The notes under the pieces: model-generated
What the model was told of the DNA's origin: nothing
Databases searched by the model: none
The model's input: only the letters and a program-made list of their open reading frames with translations
From: Lawsonibacter sp.
GTDB lineage: Bacteria; Bacillota; Clostridia; Oscillospirales; Oscillospiraceae
Assembly (NCBI GenBank): GCA_022796195.1
Contig: JAAWIE010000013.1
Coordinates: 1-35,520 of the forward strand
Direction of reading: 5' to 3'
Length of the DNA: 35,520 nt
Shown here: piece by piece, positions 34,308-35,520 of the stretch
How the letters are laid out: each line of letters begins with the position of its first letter
Position numbering within the stretch: the stretch's first letter is position 1
Made by a program: the position numbers and the translations under genes

Positions 34308-35520
34308 TTATTCCTCGCCGAACATTTTCTCCAGACGGGTCAGCTTGTTGTAACGCTTCTTGGCGGTTTCCTCGTTGAGGGCGAACAGCTCCTTGGCGCG
34401 GTCGGGGAAGGACCGGGTCAGGGCGGAGTAGCGGGCCTCGTTGAGCAGGAATTCCTGGTAGCCGCCGGCGGGAGCCTTGCTGTCCAGAATGAAGGGGTTC
34501 TTGCCATCCTTCTTCAGGTCGGGGTTGAAGCGGAACAGGTTCCAGTAGCCGCACTCGACGGCCTTCTTCATCTCGACCTGGCAGTTGGCCATGCCGCCCT
34601 TGATGGAGTGCATCTCGCAGGGAGAGTAGCCGATGATGAGGGAGGGGCCATGATAGGCCTCGGCCTCGGCAATGGCCTTGAGGGTCTGGTTGGGGTTGGC
34701 GCCCATGGACACCTGAGCCACATAGACATAGCCGTAGGTCATGGCGATTTCGGTGAGGGACTTCTTGGGCATTACCTTGCCGGCGGCGGCAAACTGAGCC
34801 ACCTGGCCGATATTGGAGGCCTTGGAAGCCTGTCCGCCGGTGTTGGAGTACACCTCGGTGTCGAAGACGAAGATGTTCACGTCCTCGCCGGAGGCCAGAA
34901 CGTGGTCCACGCCGCCGTAGCCGATGTCGTAGGCCCAGCCGTCGCCGCCAAAGATCCAAACGGACTTCTTGGCAAGGTAGTCTTTCTCGTCCAGAATCTC
35001 CTTGACCAGCTTGCAGGCGTCGCAGTCGCAGTACTTCGCGCCGGACTCTTTCAGTTCTTTGGCGTGGGCCTGGAACTGGGGCAGCTGATCGCCGAAGACG
35101 TTGGCGGCCTCGGGGCTGCCGGTGAAGGCGACAATGTCGTCCACCGTCATGATGCTCTCTTCCAGCAGCTTGACGTACTCTTTGGTAGCCTCAGCGTTGG
35201 CGGTGCCGTCCTCCATGGTGTCCAGCCACTTCTGAGCGGCGTCCTTCAGGGGCTGATAGGTGTACTCCACGGCGATGAGGGCCTCGGTCTTGGCCTTCAG
35301 GCGCTCACGGATGGCCTTCTGGCCCAGATACATACCGAGACCGTGCTCGGCGTTGTCCTCAAACAGGGAGTTGGCCCAAGCGGGACCCTTGCCGTCCGCC
35401 GTAGTGGCGTAGGGAGAGGTCGCGGCGGGACCGCCCCAGATGGAGGAACAGCCGGTGGCGTTGGAGATATACATCCGGTCGCCGAACAGCTGGGTGATGA
35501 GACGGGCATAGGCGGTCTCG
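34308..35520 (-). CDS. nifJ: Pyruvate:ferredoxin oxidoreductase, C-terminal part
   Basis: About 403 residues of a protein normally near 1,180 long; the frame is open to the right edge, so the N-terminal two-thirds are outside. The visible part is the thiamine-diphosphate domain: RMYISNATGCSSIWGGPAAT, then KKSVWIFGGDGWAYDIGYGG (GDGxxxDIG Mg-TPP motif), then FVFDTEVYSNTGGQASKASN. Cysteines in YCDCDACK and GYSPCEMHS fit the family. The enzyme oxidatively decarboxylates pyruvate to acetyl-CoA with ferredoxin in anaerobes. A downstream terminator follows 15 bases after the stop codon. Confidence 0.95.
   Translation of the reverse strand, partial: ETAYARLITQLFGDRMYISNATGCSSIWGGPAATSPYATTADGKGPAWANSLFEDNAEHGLGMYLGQKAIRERLKAKTEALIAVEYTYQPLKDAAQKWLDTMEDGTANAEATKEYVKLLEESIMTVDDIVAFTGSPEAANVFGDQLPQFQAHAKELKESGAKYCDCDACKLVKEILDEKDYLAKKSVWIFGGDGWAYDIGYGGVDHVLASGEDVNIFVFDTEVYSNTGGQASKASNIGQVAQFAAAGKVMPKKSLTEIAMTYGYVYVAQVSMGANPNQTLKAIAEAEAYHGPSLIIGYSPCEMHSIKGGMANCQVEMKKAVECGYWNLFRFNPDLKKDGKNPFILDSKAPAGGYQEFLLNEARYSALTRSFPDRAKELFALNEETAKKRYNKLTRLEKMFGEE

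Overview
The window reads as the chromosome of an anaerobic, low-redox Firmicute of the class Clostridia, most like the gut Oscillospiraceae (Flavonifractor/Oscillibacter-type). This rests on gene content, since no rRNA or other marker is present: a V/A-type ATPase instead of F-type, pyruvate:ferredoxin oxidoreductase, RbgA and L19, a tig-clpP-clpX-lon-engB cluster, AGGAGG-type ribosome sites, and a dispersed inverted-repeat element of a kind common in that family. Most of the sequence is GC-rich; one cassette (about 16.2-17.9 kb) is clearly AT-richer.

Layout. 1-3.6 kb: the start of gap (minus), a soluble histidine-kinase-like protein and a membrane chemoreceptor. 3.7-7.0 kb: a secreted GH26-like hydrolase (minus) divergent from a membrane-anchored GH-like protein (plus). 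7.1-16.1 kb: a nine-gene V/A-ATPase operon in the order of the Enterococcus hirae Na+-ATPase operon, with a rotor subunit carrying all the Na+ ligands and a 190-bp inverted-repeat element between the F and A subunit genes. 16.2-17.9 kb: an AT-rich divergent pair, a WYL-domain regulator and a DJ-1/PfpI protein. 18.2-24.8 kb (minus): trigger factor, ClpP, ClpX, Lon and EngB, a protein-folding and degradation cluster. 25.0-27.2 kb (minus): threonine synthase translationally close-coupled to a metallophosphoesterase. 27.3-30.4 kb: the rplS/rbgA/rnhB/yraN neighbourhood (minus), interrupted by a plus-strand TraX-family gene. 30.7-33.4 kb: a MATE exporter, a secreted SH3-NlpC/P60 hydrolase and a small unknown gene. 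33.7-34.3 kb: a two-gene cassette of a TTG-started ribbon-helix-helix protein and a 67-residue unknown, with its own strong promoter. 34.3 kb to the edge: the C-terminal third of pyruvate:ferredoxin oxidoreductase.

Most of the window is conserved housekeeping. I see no CRISPR array, rRNA, tRNA, transposase gene or complete defence system. The most unusual points are the RNase HII with Ala in place of the GRG-motif Arg, the repeat element inside the ATPase operon, the Na+ signature of the rotor ring, the histidine-less kinase-like protein, the long charged tail on trigger factor, and the small RHH cassette. All functional calls are from reading motifs by eye; no database search was run.
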